DNA of 64,000 nt from CALGYY01 sp963678485 (GTDB taxonomy: Bacteria > Bacteroidota > Bacteroidia > Bacteroidales > CAIWKO01): the NCBI GenBank assembly GCA_963678485.1, contig OY782882.1, positions 3,782,001 through 3,846,000 on the forward strand, in the 5' to 3' direction. The notes beneath the pieces are model-generated. The model was not told the origin of the DNA and did not search any database. It saw nothing but the letters and a program-made list of their open reading frames with translations. Of the stretch, positions 7,662 to 15,387 are shown one piece after another (positions within the stretch are counted from its first letter, which is position 1; each line of letters starts with the position of its first letter). The translations under genes were made by a program, and so were the position numbers.

Positions 7662-8719
7662 CCATTGACGACTTAAGAAAAAGAGCAATAATAGTACTGG
7701 AATGCATCAGCGGTAGTAAAGCATATGGGTTAGACACACCGGCTTCTGATACTGATATAAAAGGCGTATATGTGCTACCTAAAGAGGAATATTACGGTTT
7801 GAATTATATTCCTCAGGTGAATAATAAAACCAACGATATTGTATTTTATGAGCTGGGGCGATTCATGGAGTTGCTCTCACTAAACAATCCAAATATACTG
7901 GAATTACTCAATACGCCTGACCATGCAATAATTTATAAACATCCCTATTTGTCCGAGATAAAATCTGAATTGATATTAAGCAAACTCTGCAGCAATACTT
8001 TCGGTAAGTTTGCATTATCACAAATTAAAAAAGCGAAAGGATTAAAAAAGAAGATTGTTAATCCTGTTCCTAAAGAGCGAAAGAGTATATTATCATTTTG
8101 TTTTGTGAACTATGAACAAGGAGCGATTCCGCTTGAGAAATTTCTGGAACTTAAAGCATGGAAACAAGAAAATTGCGGATTGGTAAACATTCCATATATG
8201 AAAGATGTTTATGGATTATATTATTCCGGAAGTCATGGATTCAGTGGAATAACGAGAGGGACAGACTCAAATGATGTGTGTTTAAGTTCAATACCAAAAG
8301 GAGTTATGCAGGAAGCGCTATTGTATTTTAATAGGGACGGCTATTCAACGTACTGCAAGGAGTATCGTGAGTATTGGGACTGGGTTGAAAAACGAAACAA
8401 TGAAAGATATGAAAATACTAAAAGTCACGGAAAGAATTACGATGCTAAAAATATGATGCACGTTTTTAGGCTTTTAGAAATGGCTATCGAAATCGGCAAA
8501 GAGAAAAAGGTAAATGTAAAAAGGCCAAATCGTGATTTTTTGCTGGAAATTAAATCAGGAAAGTTCGAGTATGAAGAATTATTAAAAATGGCTGACGTAA
8601 AGCAAGAGGAAATGGAACTGGCTTTTGAGAATTCATCATTACCAGATGTGCCTGATTTAGCAATGATAAATGATCTAGCCTATCGATTGAGAGATAAATT
8701 CTATAATGAAAAAGCATAA
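7658..8719 (+). CDS. Second nucleotidyltransferase-domain protein of the pair
   Basis: 353 aa. The N-terminal nucleotidyltransferase site reads GSKAYGLDTPASDTDIKGVY, with Gly19-Ser20 and Asp31/Asp33 as expected metal ligands. It is more distant from YcgL than its partner and carries about 200 extra C-terminal residues, mostly helical and basic (ESEKKVNVKRPNR-like segments). It is translationally coupled to the upstream nucleotidyltransferase. Two adjacent, different polymerase-beta-type enzymes suggest a two-component nucleotidyl-transfer system, with RNA or tRNA end processing or protein nucleotidylation as options. No RtcB, ligase or kinase gene is in the window. The sequence after the stop (CATAAACAATTAAGGCT) resembles the start of the attC-like sites at 1906 and 10966. 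Confidence 0.8.
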   Translation: MTIDDLRKRAIIVLECISGSKAYGLDTPASDTDIKGVYVLPKEEYYGLNYIPQVNNKTNDIVFYELGRFMELLSLNNPNILELLNTPDHAIIYKHPYLSEIKSELILSKLCSNTFGKFALSQIKKAKGLKKKIVNPVPKERKSILSFCFVNYEQGAIPLEKFLELKAWKQENCGLVNIPYMKDVYGLYYSGSHGFSGITRGTDSNDVCLSSIPKGVMQEALLYFNRDGYSTYCKEYREYWDWVEKRNNERYENTKSHGKNYDAKNMMHVFRLLEMAIEIGKEKKVNVKRPNRDFLLEIKSGKFEYEELLKMADVKQEEMELAFENSSLPDVPDLAMINDLAYRLRDKFYNEKA

Positions 8720-8895
8720 ACAATTAAGGCTGATAGGCAGCATAGATCATTTGAAGTTCTTAGTCTTGCGAAAGTTTTAACCCGATTCAGTATTGTTAGT
8801 CTGAAAAGAATTGTCTGCAATCCCATACTGGCCATACCGCAAATGTCTTCTTCCCTGAATAATATCAACCTCTCCACATATTTAACATTATTTAT

Positions 8896-8926
8896 TTGGT
8901 TGATTGGATGGGGGCGAGTATATTTG
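8896..8926 (+). promoter_or_regulatory. Bacteroidota-type promoter inside repeat copy 3
   Basis: Same boxes and same 20-nt spacing as the promoter at 1141-1171, facing the small secreted-protein gene at 9103. Confidence 0.55.
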
Positions 8927-8949
8927 TTGTGGAGTGTCTCCTAAACAGC

Positions 8950-9069
8950 ACTGATTTTCATCGCTACTAATCGATTATATTCGAGTATTATTGGGATTCA
9001 GGCTAGATATTACAAGGGCGAAGATAAGGCTGGTGGGGAGAAGGAGTTGAATATATGCACTAGTTATGC
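8950..9069 (+). other. Possible attC-like site before the 9103 gene
   Basis: The right core GTTATGC (9063-9069) is clear. The left core may be CCTAAAC near 8940-8950, and the arms AGCACTGATTTTCA and TGAATATATGCACT are only partly complementary. The site is supported mainly by the perfect terminal complementarity of the following cassette. Confidence 0.4.
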
Positions 9070-9102
9070 TGCGTTTTGAAAAAAAAATTGATACTTACAA
9101 TT

Positions 9103-9552
9103 ATGAAGAATATTAAAAAGCTATTTTCCTTTCTAATCATTACTTTATTATCTGGTATGTCAAGTTATTCGCAAAGTAATGTTCAAGGAGTATTAGAACT
9201 TAAATTTAAAATATTGCCTTCAAAAGTAGAAAAAACCAGTAATGTAGTTTTTAAAATATTTGAGAATGATAAAGAAATTAAAAAGGTTGAAGGTAACGAA
9301 AGTATAATTTCTTTAGACCTGAACAAAACATTTGTGGTTGAAGTATCTGATAGTAAAATGATCAAGTATGTACAAGTAAATACGAACGTCCCAGACATAA
9401 AAAAAGGACAACCATATAAATATACATGTAAATTTAGGTATTGTGATGAAAAAGACTCCTATGATAAGCCAACATCAATTATCATATATGAAAAGAATCA
9501 TTTTGTGTGTAGAAGTATGCTTATTGGAGTTTCTCTCGTACCAAAAAAATAA
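9103..9552 (+). CDS. Hypothetical secreted protein in a well-defined cassette
   Basis: 149 aa from the ATG at 9103; an upstream TTG at 9076 would add nine residues with no benefit. The signal peptide is about MKNIKKLFSFLIITLLSGMS with cleavage after SYSQ. The mature part is Lys-rich and looks like a carboxypeptidase-regulatory or transthyretin-like sandwich (VLELKFKILPSKV, VVEVSDSKMIKYVQV), but no family is certain. This gene sits in the cleanest cassette of the window: 15 bases at its start (9063-9077) are the exact reverse complement of 15 bases that begin at the stop codon (9552-9566). Confidence 0.7.
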   Translation: MKNIKKLFSFLIITLLSGMSSYSQSNVQGVLELKFKILPSKVEKTSNVVFKIFENDKEIKKVEGNESIISLDLNKTFVVEVSDSKMIKYVQVNTNVPDIKKGQPYKYTCKFRYCDEKDSYDKPTSIIIYEKNHFVCRSMLIGVSLVPKK

Positions 9553-9559
9553 AAACGCA

Positions 9560-9679
9560 GCATAACAACGCCTACCAAAAAGCAGGGGTTTCTTGCTTCG
9601 GCAGACGGAAAAGTGTATACATGAAAAGCGGTTTTTCAAATGAGGTTCAGTGGTAGTAAAACCCTGCCTTTTGTTAGCC
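9560..9679 (+). other. attC-like site after the 9103 gene
   Basis: Left core GCATAAC (9560-9566), arm CCAAAAAGCAGGGGTTT, loop of about 60 nt, arm AAAACCCTGCCTTTT, right core GTTAGCC (9673-9679). The two arms pair over about 17 bases with few mismatches. Length is 120 bp. This is the most attC-like hairpin here together with those at 4333 and 13402. Confidence 0.68.
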
Positions 9680-9713
9680 GCATCACGTTCTCGGTAATAT
9701 AAAAACAAAACCT

Positions 9714-10955
9714 ATGAAAAGAATTTCAATCTTACTTATTCTCCTTTTTCTGTTCATTGGACAGACAAAGGCGCAGTGGTAGACAGTATGTTTTTACAAT
9801 GTGCCTATCCTAATGTGCACTGACTTCAAGGACTTCAATAATGGTATGTCCGCTGGATATAATAATGATTCGCAAGATTACGGAATAATAATAAGAACTG
9901 CGGATAATGGGACAACTTGGGATACTGTATTTACTACACTTTCAGATACCCGATTTTGTGACATTGTTTACACGGACACATGCACTATCATTGCAGTTGG
10001 TCATAAAAATAATTTTGCAGAAGGAATCATTGCAAGATCAGGTGATAATGGAAATACTTGGGACACTACCGTATTTGCTAATGGACTACTTTCAGTTAGT
10101 TTTCCTTCGGAAAACATAGGTTATGCAAGCGGTGGTAATGGAACTATTTACAAGACCATTGATGAAGGCAATAACTGGACACCATTGTCGACAGGATTAT
10201 CTTCTACTATTGGTTCTGTTTTTTTTATTAATGATACTGTTGGATTTGCATTGACACAAGGTTTTATATTGAAAACATTAAATGGTGGTAGTAGCTGGAT
10301 AAGTCAGAATATTCCAATTAACAATTACTTTTTTGGTACATTATCTTTTCCTTCTGACAGTGTAGGCTATTTCTATACTCATAATGGGGGTGACTCAATG
10401 CGTATTTATAAAACAATTGATTGCGGAAATAGTTGGTCATTAGCTTCAACATCTTATTCAGACCAGTTTCTTTGTAATATTCATTTCGTAAATAATAGTA
10501 CTGGCTATGTCTGCGGTTATTTTCAAATTCAAAAAACGACAAATGGTGGTATAACATGGACACAGCAGAGTACTGTTGGTGGTTTTCCAAATTTTATGGA
10601 CTGGGTAAGTGAACTTTGTTTTTTAAGTATCGATACTGGTTTTGCTGCTGGGCATCAAGTATTTTATCGATTACCTTCGGGTAATCTGATAAATGCCGAT
10701 AATTATGCATATAACAAGGATATTAATAATATCTATCCGAATCCTTTTACTAATAATATTAATATTGAGTTCCTCGCATCAAGTCAGAATAATGAGAAAA
10801 TACTTAGCCTTTATTCAATCCAGGGTAAGCTTATTTTAAGACAGAAAGCAGAGAAAAATTTGAATATAAATCTTTCTTTCCTTGACAAGGGTGTGTATGT
10901 TCTAAATATTCTAAGTTCAGACATCAACGAGACAAGAAAAATAATAAAAGAATAA
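9714..10955 (+). pseudogene. T9SS type A secreted YCF48/BNR-repeat protein interrupted by a stop codon
   Basis: An ATG at 9714 opens a textbook signal peptide (MKRISILLILLFLFIGQTKA, then QW), but the next codon at 9780-9782 is TAG. The same frame then stays open to 10955. The mature part has repeated NGTTWDT, GNTWDTT and GNNWTPL turns typical of YCF48/BNR beta-propellers and ends in a T9SS type A sorting domain (IYPNPFTNNI, then GVYVLNILSS). If the stop is real, the protein cannot be exported; restart at GTG 9801 would lack the signal. It may be a recent nonsense mutation, readthrough, or a base-call error. The gene lies in a cassette starting at GTTAGCC (9673) with a weak inverse core at 10964-10972. 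Confidence 0.75.
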
Positions 10956-10965
10956 CTATACTTGC

Positions 10966-11026
10966 AGATAATAGTTAAGGCTTCGTGTGGTCGAGGCACG
11001 AGACCCAACATGAAGCCGTGTTGCAC
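10966..11026 (+). other. attC-like site between the T9SS cassette and recombinase unit 2
   Basis: A near copy of 1906-1959: left core AGATAAT, the same arms GGCTTCGTGT and ACATGAAGCC, right core GTTGCAC (11020-11026), but a longer, unrelated loop (GGTC...GACC stem). Arms conserved and loops different is what selection on a folded site would give. Confidence 0.6.
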
Positions 11027-11243
11027 GAAAGCCCACGTGCAGCAAGATTTGAAGAAGGAATAGTCTTTATGGAGTTTTAATGATTTTGTTGCGGCCTGCT
11101 ATGAAAAAATGTACTCAGATTTGAGTAATAAAGTGAGGATAATTCATGCAGCATTTCTGCAGACACCTTCTGATTCGCCCGTCCATTGGCATTTTTCTCA
11201 GGTTTAGGCAATACAATTTCAGGTCCTGTATAGAACGATTTCA

Positions 11244-12398
11244 TTAAGCAGTGATTTTGATTGTTGATGTTTGTTTTGCTATGAACTCCGCGGGTGGCGG
11301 CCTGCCCGGCAATAATATTTCTATCATAAGCATGCTGCCCTTACCGCAATGCGGGCACAGATCCGGGCTGTAGCCAAGATGTTCTGCAGCGATTTGTTTC
11401 CAGTTTTTCTTTTCCCTGACTACAGGCTTGATTCCAAAGGACTGCTGCAACGCTCGTAACAGCGGGCGTTTTGAAGTTGAAAGCAATCCGTAATGACGGA
11501 TTCTTACGAACCTTTTTGGAAGGATGTGCACACAGAACCTGCGCAGGAACTCGGCGCCATCAAGCGTCATTACTTTTTCTTTGTTGTCGCGATAGTCGCG
11601 CCAGCGGAAGGTCACGCCTTCATCATTGATGTTTAAGATGCGATGATTCCCAATGGCTACCTTGTGCGTGTAGCGGCCAAGATATTCCACTACCTGCTCA
11701 GGGCCTGCAAAGGGATCTTTGGCATAAACTACCCAAGGCGTTTTGTAGAGCGCATTGATGAACGGCTTTTCCTGCATAAGTTGTTGCTGCAGGCCAGCAA
11801 TGAACTTTCCGCGAAAAACCGCAGAGAGATTTGTGACCGGAAATAAAAATACTTTTCCGTTTTCAGAGACCTTTACCTGCGTCCATTGGTTTTTGTAATC
11901 GATGCCTCCGCCGGGAACCACACAATGCACATGAGGGTGCAGCGAGAGGTTTTGTCCCCAGGTGTGCAAAATAGCGAACATGCCTGTTTCTGCATGCAGG
12001 CTCGTGTAGGAGAACTGAGAGAGTGTCTGCCATGCCGATTGAAACAACAGATTATACATCAGCACCGGCTCGTGCAGGAACAAACGGTTAAGCTTATCCG
12101 GCACGGTAAATACCACATGAAAATACGGTACAGGAAGCAGATCCTGTTTTCTGTCTTGGATCCATGCTTCCCTCTGCGTATTCTGGCATTTGGGACAATG
12201 ACGGTTACGACAGGAGTTATAGCTGATGCGAATATGCCCGCATTGATCGCATCGGTCAACATGTCCTCCCAGTGCAGCGGTACGGCAACGCTCGAGTGCG
12301 CTCAGCGTGCGCTGCACGTAGGCGTTGGGCGCATGTTGTTCAATATAATCTTTCCCGAACCGTTCAATGACCTGTGCCAGCTCGAATGCAGGCTTCAC
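11244..12398 (-). CDS. IS91-family HUH transposase, copy 2
   Basis: 384 aa with the same zinc, HUH and Tyr motifs as the copy at 2172. The HUH site reads HPHVH here instead of HPHLH, which keeps the three histidines. Other changes are a Lys to Thr near 173, Thr to Lys before PVVR, Asn to Ser before PDLC, Ala to Glu near the end and loss of the last Leu. The start is GTG, overlapping the recombinase stop (GTGA). It is full length, so both copies may be active. Its gene is followed by the attC-like hairpin at 10966-11026. Confidence 0.93.
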   Translation of the reverse strand: MKPAFELAQVIERFGKDYIEQHAPNAYVQRTLSALERCRTAALGGHVDRCDQCGHIRISYNSCRNRHCPKCQNTQREAWIQDRKQDLLPVPYFHVVFTVPDKLNRLFLHEPVLMYNLLFQSAWQTLSQFSYTSLHAETGMFAILHTWGQNLSLHPHVHCVVPGGGIDYKNQWTQVKVSENGKVFLFPVTNLSAVFRGKFIAGLQQQLMQEKPFINALYKTPWVVYAKDPFAGPEQVVEYLGRYTHKVAIGNHRILNINDEGVTFRWRDYRDNKEKVMTLDGAEFLRRFCVHILPKRFVRIRHYGLLSTSKRPLLRALQQSFGIKPVVREKKNWKQIAAEHLGYSPDLCPHCGKGSMLMIEILLPGRPPPAEFIAKQTSTIKITA

Positions 12399-13309
12399 TC
12401 CTTCGTATACAATCTGTCGAACGGGCTGAACAGATTGCTGCGATTGGGTTTGGCGACATGAAGATACACCAGTGTCGTTTCTATACGCTCGTGTCCCAGC
12501 AGTTCCTTGATGGTCACGATGTCCATCCCGAACTCAAGCAGGTGCGTAGCATAGCTGTGTCGCAGTGTATGGAGGGTAATGCCCTTTTGAAGCTTACACT
12601 TCTTCACCGCTTCGCGTAAGGCCCATTGCATGCCACGTACACTCAAGGGTGAACCGGGCTCATTGCCATTGAACAGGTACTCCACCGGCTGACAGGCATA
12701 ATAATACTTCTCCAGTCCTTGCAAAATCAGCGGTGAGAGCGGAACATAGCGGTCTTTGTTGTACTTGCTTTGTCGAATGTGGATCATCATCCGGCCACGG
12801 TCAATATCAGAGAGCTTCAGCCGGCTTGCCTCACGGGCACGCAGACCGGCCGAATACATCAGCGACAGCAGCACCCTGTGTTTTAGCAGATCTGGCGCAT
12901 TAAACAACGCCCTGCACTCGCCATAATTAAGCACTACCGGCAATTTGCTGGTATGCTTTATTTTGGGGAGTTGCACCACTTTGTCATTCAAGCCCAGCAG
13001 GCGATAGCAATAGCGCAGCCCATAAACGGCGAACTTAAAATCGCTCAGCGAAGGTGATTTGCTTTGCCGGGCCAGTGAAGCCAGGTACTTGTTCATCTCC
13101 TTTTCAGTGACATGCTGGGGCAATTTGCCAAAATGCAGGCTCAACTGGGCTATTTTTCGAGCGTAATTCTTAAGCGTACTCTCTGATTGCCCCGACAATC
13201 GTATCTTATCGTCAAGTTCCTGATAAAGATTACGAAAGCCTCTTACCTGATGAATTGCTTGTTCGACTGTTGTGAATGATTTTTTTCTTAACTTTGGCTC
13301 ATTGTTCAT
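12395..13309 (-). CDS. Tyrosine recombinase, copy 2
   Basis: 304 aa from the ATG at 13309, with Arg157, Lys, His247, Arg250, His273 and Tyr282 all conserved as in copy 1. I count about seven substitutions (for example KKSFTT for KKTFTT, NYGECRALFNAPD for NHGECRALFNSPD). It is transcribed towards the transposase and away from the SIR2-like gene. With the hairpin and palindrome region 13310-13533 upstream, the layout mirrors intI-attI followed by a cassette, but the protein lacks the IntI-specific insertion. Confidence 0.93.
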   Translation of the reverse strand: MNNEPKLRKKSFTTVEQAIHQVRGFRNLYQELDDKIRLSGQSESTLKNYARKIAQLSLHFGKLPQHVTEKEMNKYLASLARQSKSPSLSDFKFAVYGLRYCYRLLGLNDKVVQLPKIKHTSKLPVVLNYGECRALFNAPDLLKHRVLLSLMYSAGLRAREASRLKLSDIDRGRMMIHIRQSKYNKDRYVPLSPLILQGLEKYYYACQPVEYLFNGNEPGSPLSVRGMQWALREAVKKCKLQKGITLHTLRHSYATHLLEFGMDIVTIKELLGHERIETTLVYLHVAKPNRSNLFSPFDRLYTKE

Positions 13310-13401
13310 ATACAAAGGATTTATTGGTTTATAATACCCTTTGTACGATGTTCTTTAAAATGCGCTACTATCTCACCCCGGCTTTTTCGGGGTGGGATTT
13401 A

Positions 13402-13533
13402 GTGCAACAAAGGCTTGCTATCAGCGGGGCAGACAGTTTAACAGGTAGTATAGTTCTTTTATTAGACTTTGTTGTATTATGAATCGGAGCTGCTTCGAAT
13501 CTCCCCGCCGTTAGAAAGCCCCGACCGTTGACA
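13402..13533 (+). other. attC-like site at the right end of recombinase unit 2
   Basis: 132 bp, same layout as 4333-4464: left core GTGCAAC, arms GGCTTGCTATCAGCGGGG and CCCCGCCGTTAGAAAGCC, right core GTTGACA (13527-13533). It matches copy 1 up to and including the G at 13527; the following TTGACA belongs to the next unit. Confidence 0.65.
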
Positions 13534-13560
13534 ACAACCTTAAAAAATACGATATGTTTG
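13528..13560 (+). promoter_or_regulatory. Promoter of the SIR2-like gene at the cassette boundary
   Basis: TTG at 13528-13530, 22-nt spacer and TATGTTTG at 13553-13560 match the Bacteroidota consensus. The first box starts at the predicted crossover base, so the gene would bring its own promoter on insertion. Confidence 0.5.
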
Positions 13561-13576
13561 ATAAAAATATTACATT

Positions 13577-14671
13577 ATGTATAATATAACATATTTTATT
13601 GGTGCAGGAGCAAGCTATCATTGTTTGCCACTTATAAAAACTATGAATTCGCGAATGCAAGTTTATAGAGATTTCTTAACGCTGTTAAAAAATCAAAATC
13701 GTCTTACCAATAAATTTGCTGATCAATACATTGAAGAACTTAATGAACTTATAGAGATCGAGCCAAAACGAACTCAAATTGATGCTTATGCCAGAGAACT
13801 ATCAATTAGTAATGATCCGATATCAAAAATAAAGCTTTTGAGATTAAAGGCCATTTTGAGTGGTTATATTCTTTTTGAACAATTGAGAAAACCTAAGGAC
13901 TTGGTTTTTTTCTCCAAGGAAGATGACAAGCCAGGTCAAAGCTCAGAAAAACGTCCTTGGAAAAAGGAAATTCAAGAAATGGTCCATACACATATAGATA
14001 AAAGATATATTACATTTTGGGGGAATTATCTTGATGAATCACAACAATTCTTACCTCCCAATATAAAAATTATTTCTTGGAACTATGATTCTCAATTTGA
14101 ATCTTCATATTCTGATATTAAGAAATTTAATATTGAGCAAACTCAAAGGAACCTTCAAGTTTATCCAATTGGACAGAGTACTATTGATTTAAGTAGATCT
14201 TGCATATTGAAACTTAATGGTACAGCGGGTATCTATAATGATATTGGCAGCAAAGAATATTCAAATCTATTTGATGTTCAATCTCAAGATTTATATAAAA
14301 GCTTGGATTTATTAATTCAAGTACTTGAAAGTAATTACGAGCAAGCCAATAATAAACCATTGTTCCATTTTGCATGGGAGAATGAGGATGCCGTAGTATA
14401 TACCAGAAGTTATGCTAGCAAAATATTAGAGACAACAGATGTACTTGTAATAATTGGATATTCTTTTCCTGATTTTAATAGAACCGTCGACAAAGCTATT
14501 TTTAAAAATACTAAAAGAATACATAGGGTGTATTATCAAGCACCAATAGAAGAGATTAACGAACTAGTAGACAAACTTGATGGTGTGAATCCTGATTTGA
14601 AATTACATGCAAGTACGACCCATATAACAAATCTTGCAACCTTTCACATACCAAATGAGTATTGGATGTAA
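13577..14671 (+). CDS. SIR2-like domain protein, candidate anti-phage NADase
   Basis: 364 aa. The N-terminal FIGAGAS (residues 7-13) is the Rossmann glycine loop of SIR2-like proteins. KIISWNYDSQFE (near 165-176) and ILKLNGTAG (near 212-220, where many members have LHG) follow, and DVLVIIGYSFPDFNRT (288-303) is the usual C-terminal signature of the SIR2_2/SIR2-like group. Such proteins deplete NAD in several phage-defence systems. No HerA, Argonaute, TIR or SLOG partner is adjacent, so it may act alone or not be a defence gene. It has no signal peptide. It directly follows recombinase unit 2, has its own promoter, and is the last recognisable gene of the array; its expected inverse core was not found after the stop. 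Confidence 0.82.
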   Translation: MYNITYFIGAGASYHCLPLIKTMNSRMQVYRDFLTLLKNQNRLTNKFADQYIEELNELIEIEPKRTQIDAYARELSISNDPISKIKLLRLKAILSGYILFEQLRKPKDLVFFSKEDDKPGQSSEKRPWKKEIQEMVHTHIDKRYITFWGNYLDESQQFLPPNIKIISWNYDSQFESSYSDIKKFNIEQTQRNLQVYPIGQSTIDLSRSCILKLNGTAGIYNDIGSKEYSNLFDVQSQDLYKSLDLLIQVLESNYEQANNKPLFHFAWENEDAVVYTRSYASKILETTDVLVIIGYSFPDFNRTVDKAIFKNTKRIHRVYYQAPIEEINELVDKLDGVNPDLKLHASTTHITNLATFHIPNEYWM

Positions 14672-14680
14672 CAGATATAA

Positions 14681-14705
14681 GAATATTGGTGCAGCTGCAA
14701 TATTC
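14681..14705. terminator. Short perfect hairpin after the SIR2-like gene
   Basis: GAATATTG (14681-14688) and CAATATTC (14698-14705) form a perfect 8-bp stem with a 9-nt loop. There is no T-tract, so a terminator is only one option; a recombination remnant is another. Confidence 0.35.
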
Positions 14706-14737
14706 CATCAATTAATAAAAACTAAAATCACCACCTA

Positions 14738-15274
14738 ATGACAACACCCTCAAAACATTTAGACAAGAGACTACGCCCGGCAAAAGTAATAGGAATTATT
14801 TTGTTCATTCTTTCCATTGTTGGTTTTGCCAGCAATATTGGTGGTGGATTGATGTCGCTTCTTTTAACGAGCTTGACTGATGCTGATTTTGGATCTGCAC
14901 CTCATGGGGAGTTTGCTTCAAACAGCATGGATTGGATGTTCAGTAATTTTACGGTTTTAGCTTTTTCATTTTCCTTATTTTGGATACCGCTTTTCTTTTC
15001 GGCGCGGGCATTATATCGCTTTAAGGAATGGGGAAGAATAATGAGTATCCTCATGCTATTTTTGTTGATGATTGTTGTTGCAGCTATGGCATATGCATTT
15101 TCATATATTAGCTTTGCACCTATTCCGATGAGGATACTCTTTGTTTTAGTATTCTCTGTTTATATTGCAGTTCTTGCTGTTGCGGTGTACTTTCTGACTA
15201 GAAAAAGTACAAGAGAAGGTATGAGAGAACAAAAGCAGCAACTGCTGGAAACCTTAGCACGGGATGCAGAATAA
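14738..15274 (+). CDS. Four-TM membrane protein of unknown function
   Basis: 178 aa, with hydrophobic segments at about 17-45, 70-92, 102-125 and 130-153, a short basic N-terminus and a charged, Gln-rich C-terminal tail (TREGMREQKQQLLETLARDA). It is an inner-membrane protein. The segment between TM1 and TM2 is rich in Ser, Asp and Gly and probably outside. The family is not recognised. It begins the more ordinary chromosomal stretch after the cassette region and may be transcribed with the small membrane gene that follows. Confidence 0.7.
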   Translation: MTTPSKHLDKRLRPAKVIGIILFILSIVGFASNIGGGLMSLLLTSLTDADFGSAPHGEFASNSMDWMFSNFTVLAFSFSLFWIPLFFSARALYRFKEWGRIMSILMLFLLMIVVAAMAYAFSYISFAPIPMRILFVLVFSVYIAVLAVAVYFLTRKSTREGMREQKQQLLETLARDAE

Positions 15275-15387
15275 GCCTTTGTTCTATATCCAAAAAAAAT
15301 AGAGTTAGATGTAGTTTTATATACAGAAGCGTCAATTTGAATGTTTTGCAGTATCTTTAAATTGGCATTTAATCAGTTTGATTGGAA

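Larger units (their letters stand above)
8860..9069 (+). repeat. Dispersed intergenic repeat, copy 3, with promoter
   Basis: Homologous to 1097-1310 along its length. It contains a full promoter match, TTG at 8896-8898, 20-nt spacer, TATATTTG at 8919-8926, and ends in GTTATGC at 9063-9069. The stretch 8720-8859 before it shows no gene. Confidence 0.65.
11021..13527 (-). mobile_element. Recombinase/IS91 transposase unit, copy 2 (cassette-like)
   Basis: 2507 bp, same gene order and end structures as 1954-4458. Both proteins differ from copy 1 by only a few residues, so duplication was recent, while the non-coding flank 11041-11240 differs more. Both ends carry attC-like hairpins. The sequence after the right-hand G (13527) is unrelated to that after copy 1. 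Confidence 0.75.

Noticed and set aside
6897..8719. MNT-HEPN toxin-antitoxin pair
   Set aside because: Both proteins carry nucleotidyltransferase motifs and are larger than MNT antitoxins; no HEPN RxxxxH motif was found in either.
1902..10964. IS91-type GAAC/CAAG target adjacent to the unit ends
   Set aside because: GAAC (1902) and CTTG (10961) occur near the left ends but in different orientations and several bases away from the homology border.
13577..14671. Thoeris, SIR2-HerA or SIR2-Argonaute system
   Set aside because: No TIR, SLOG, HerA or Argonaute gene lies next to the SIR2-like gene; the next genes are ordinary membrane proteins.
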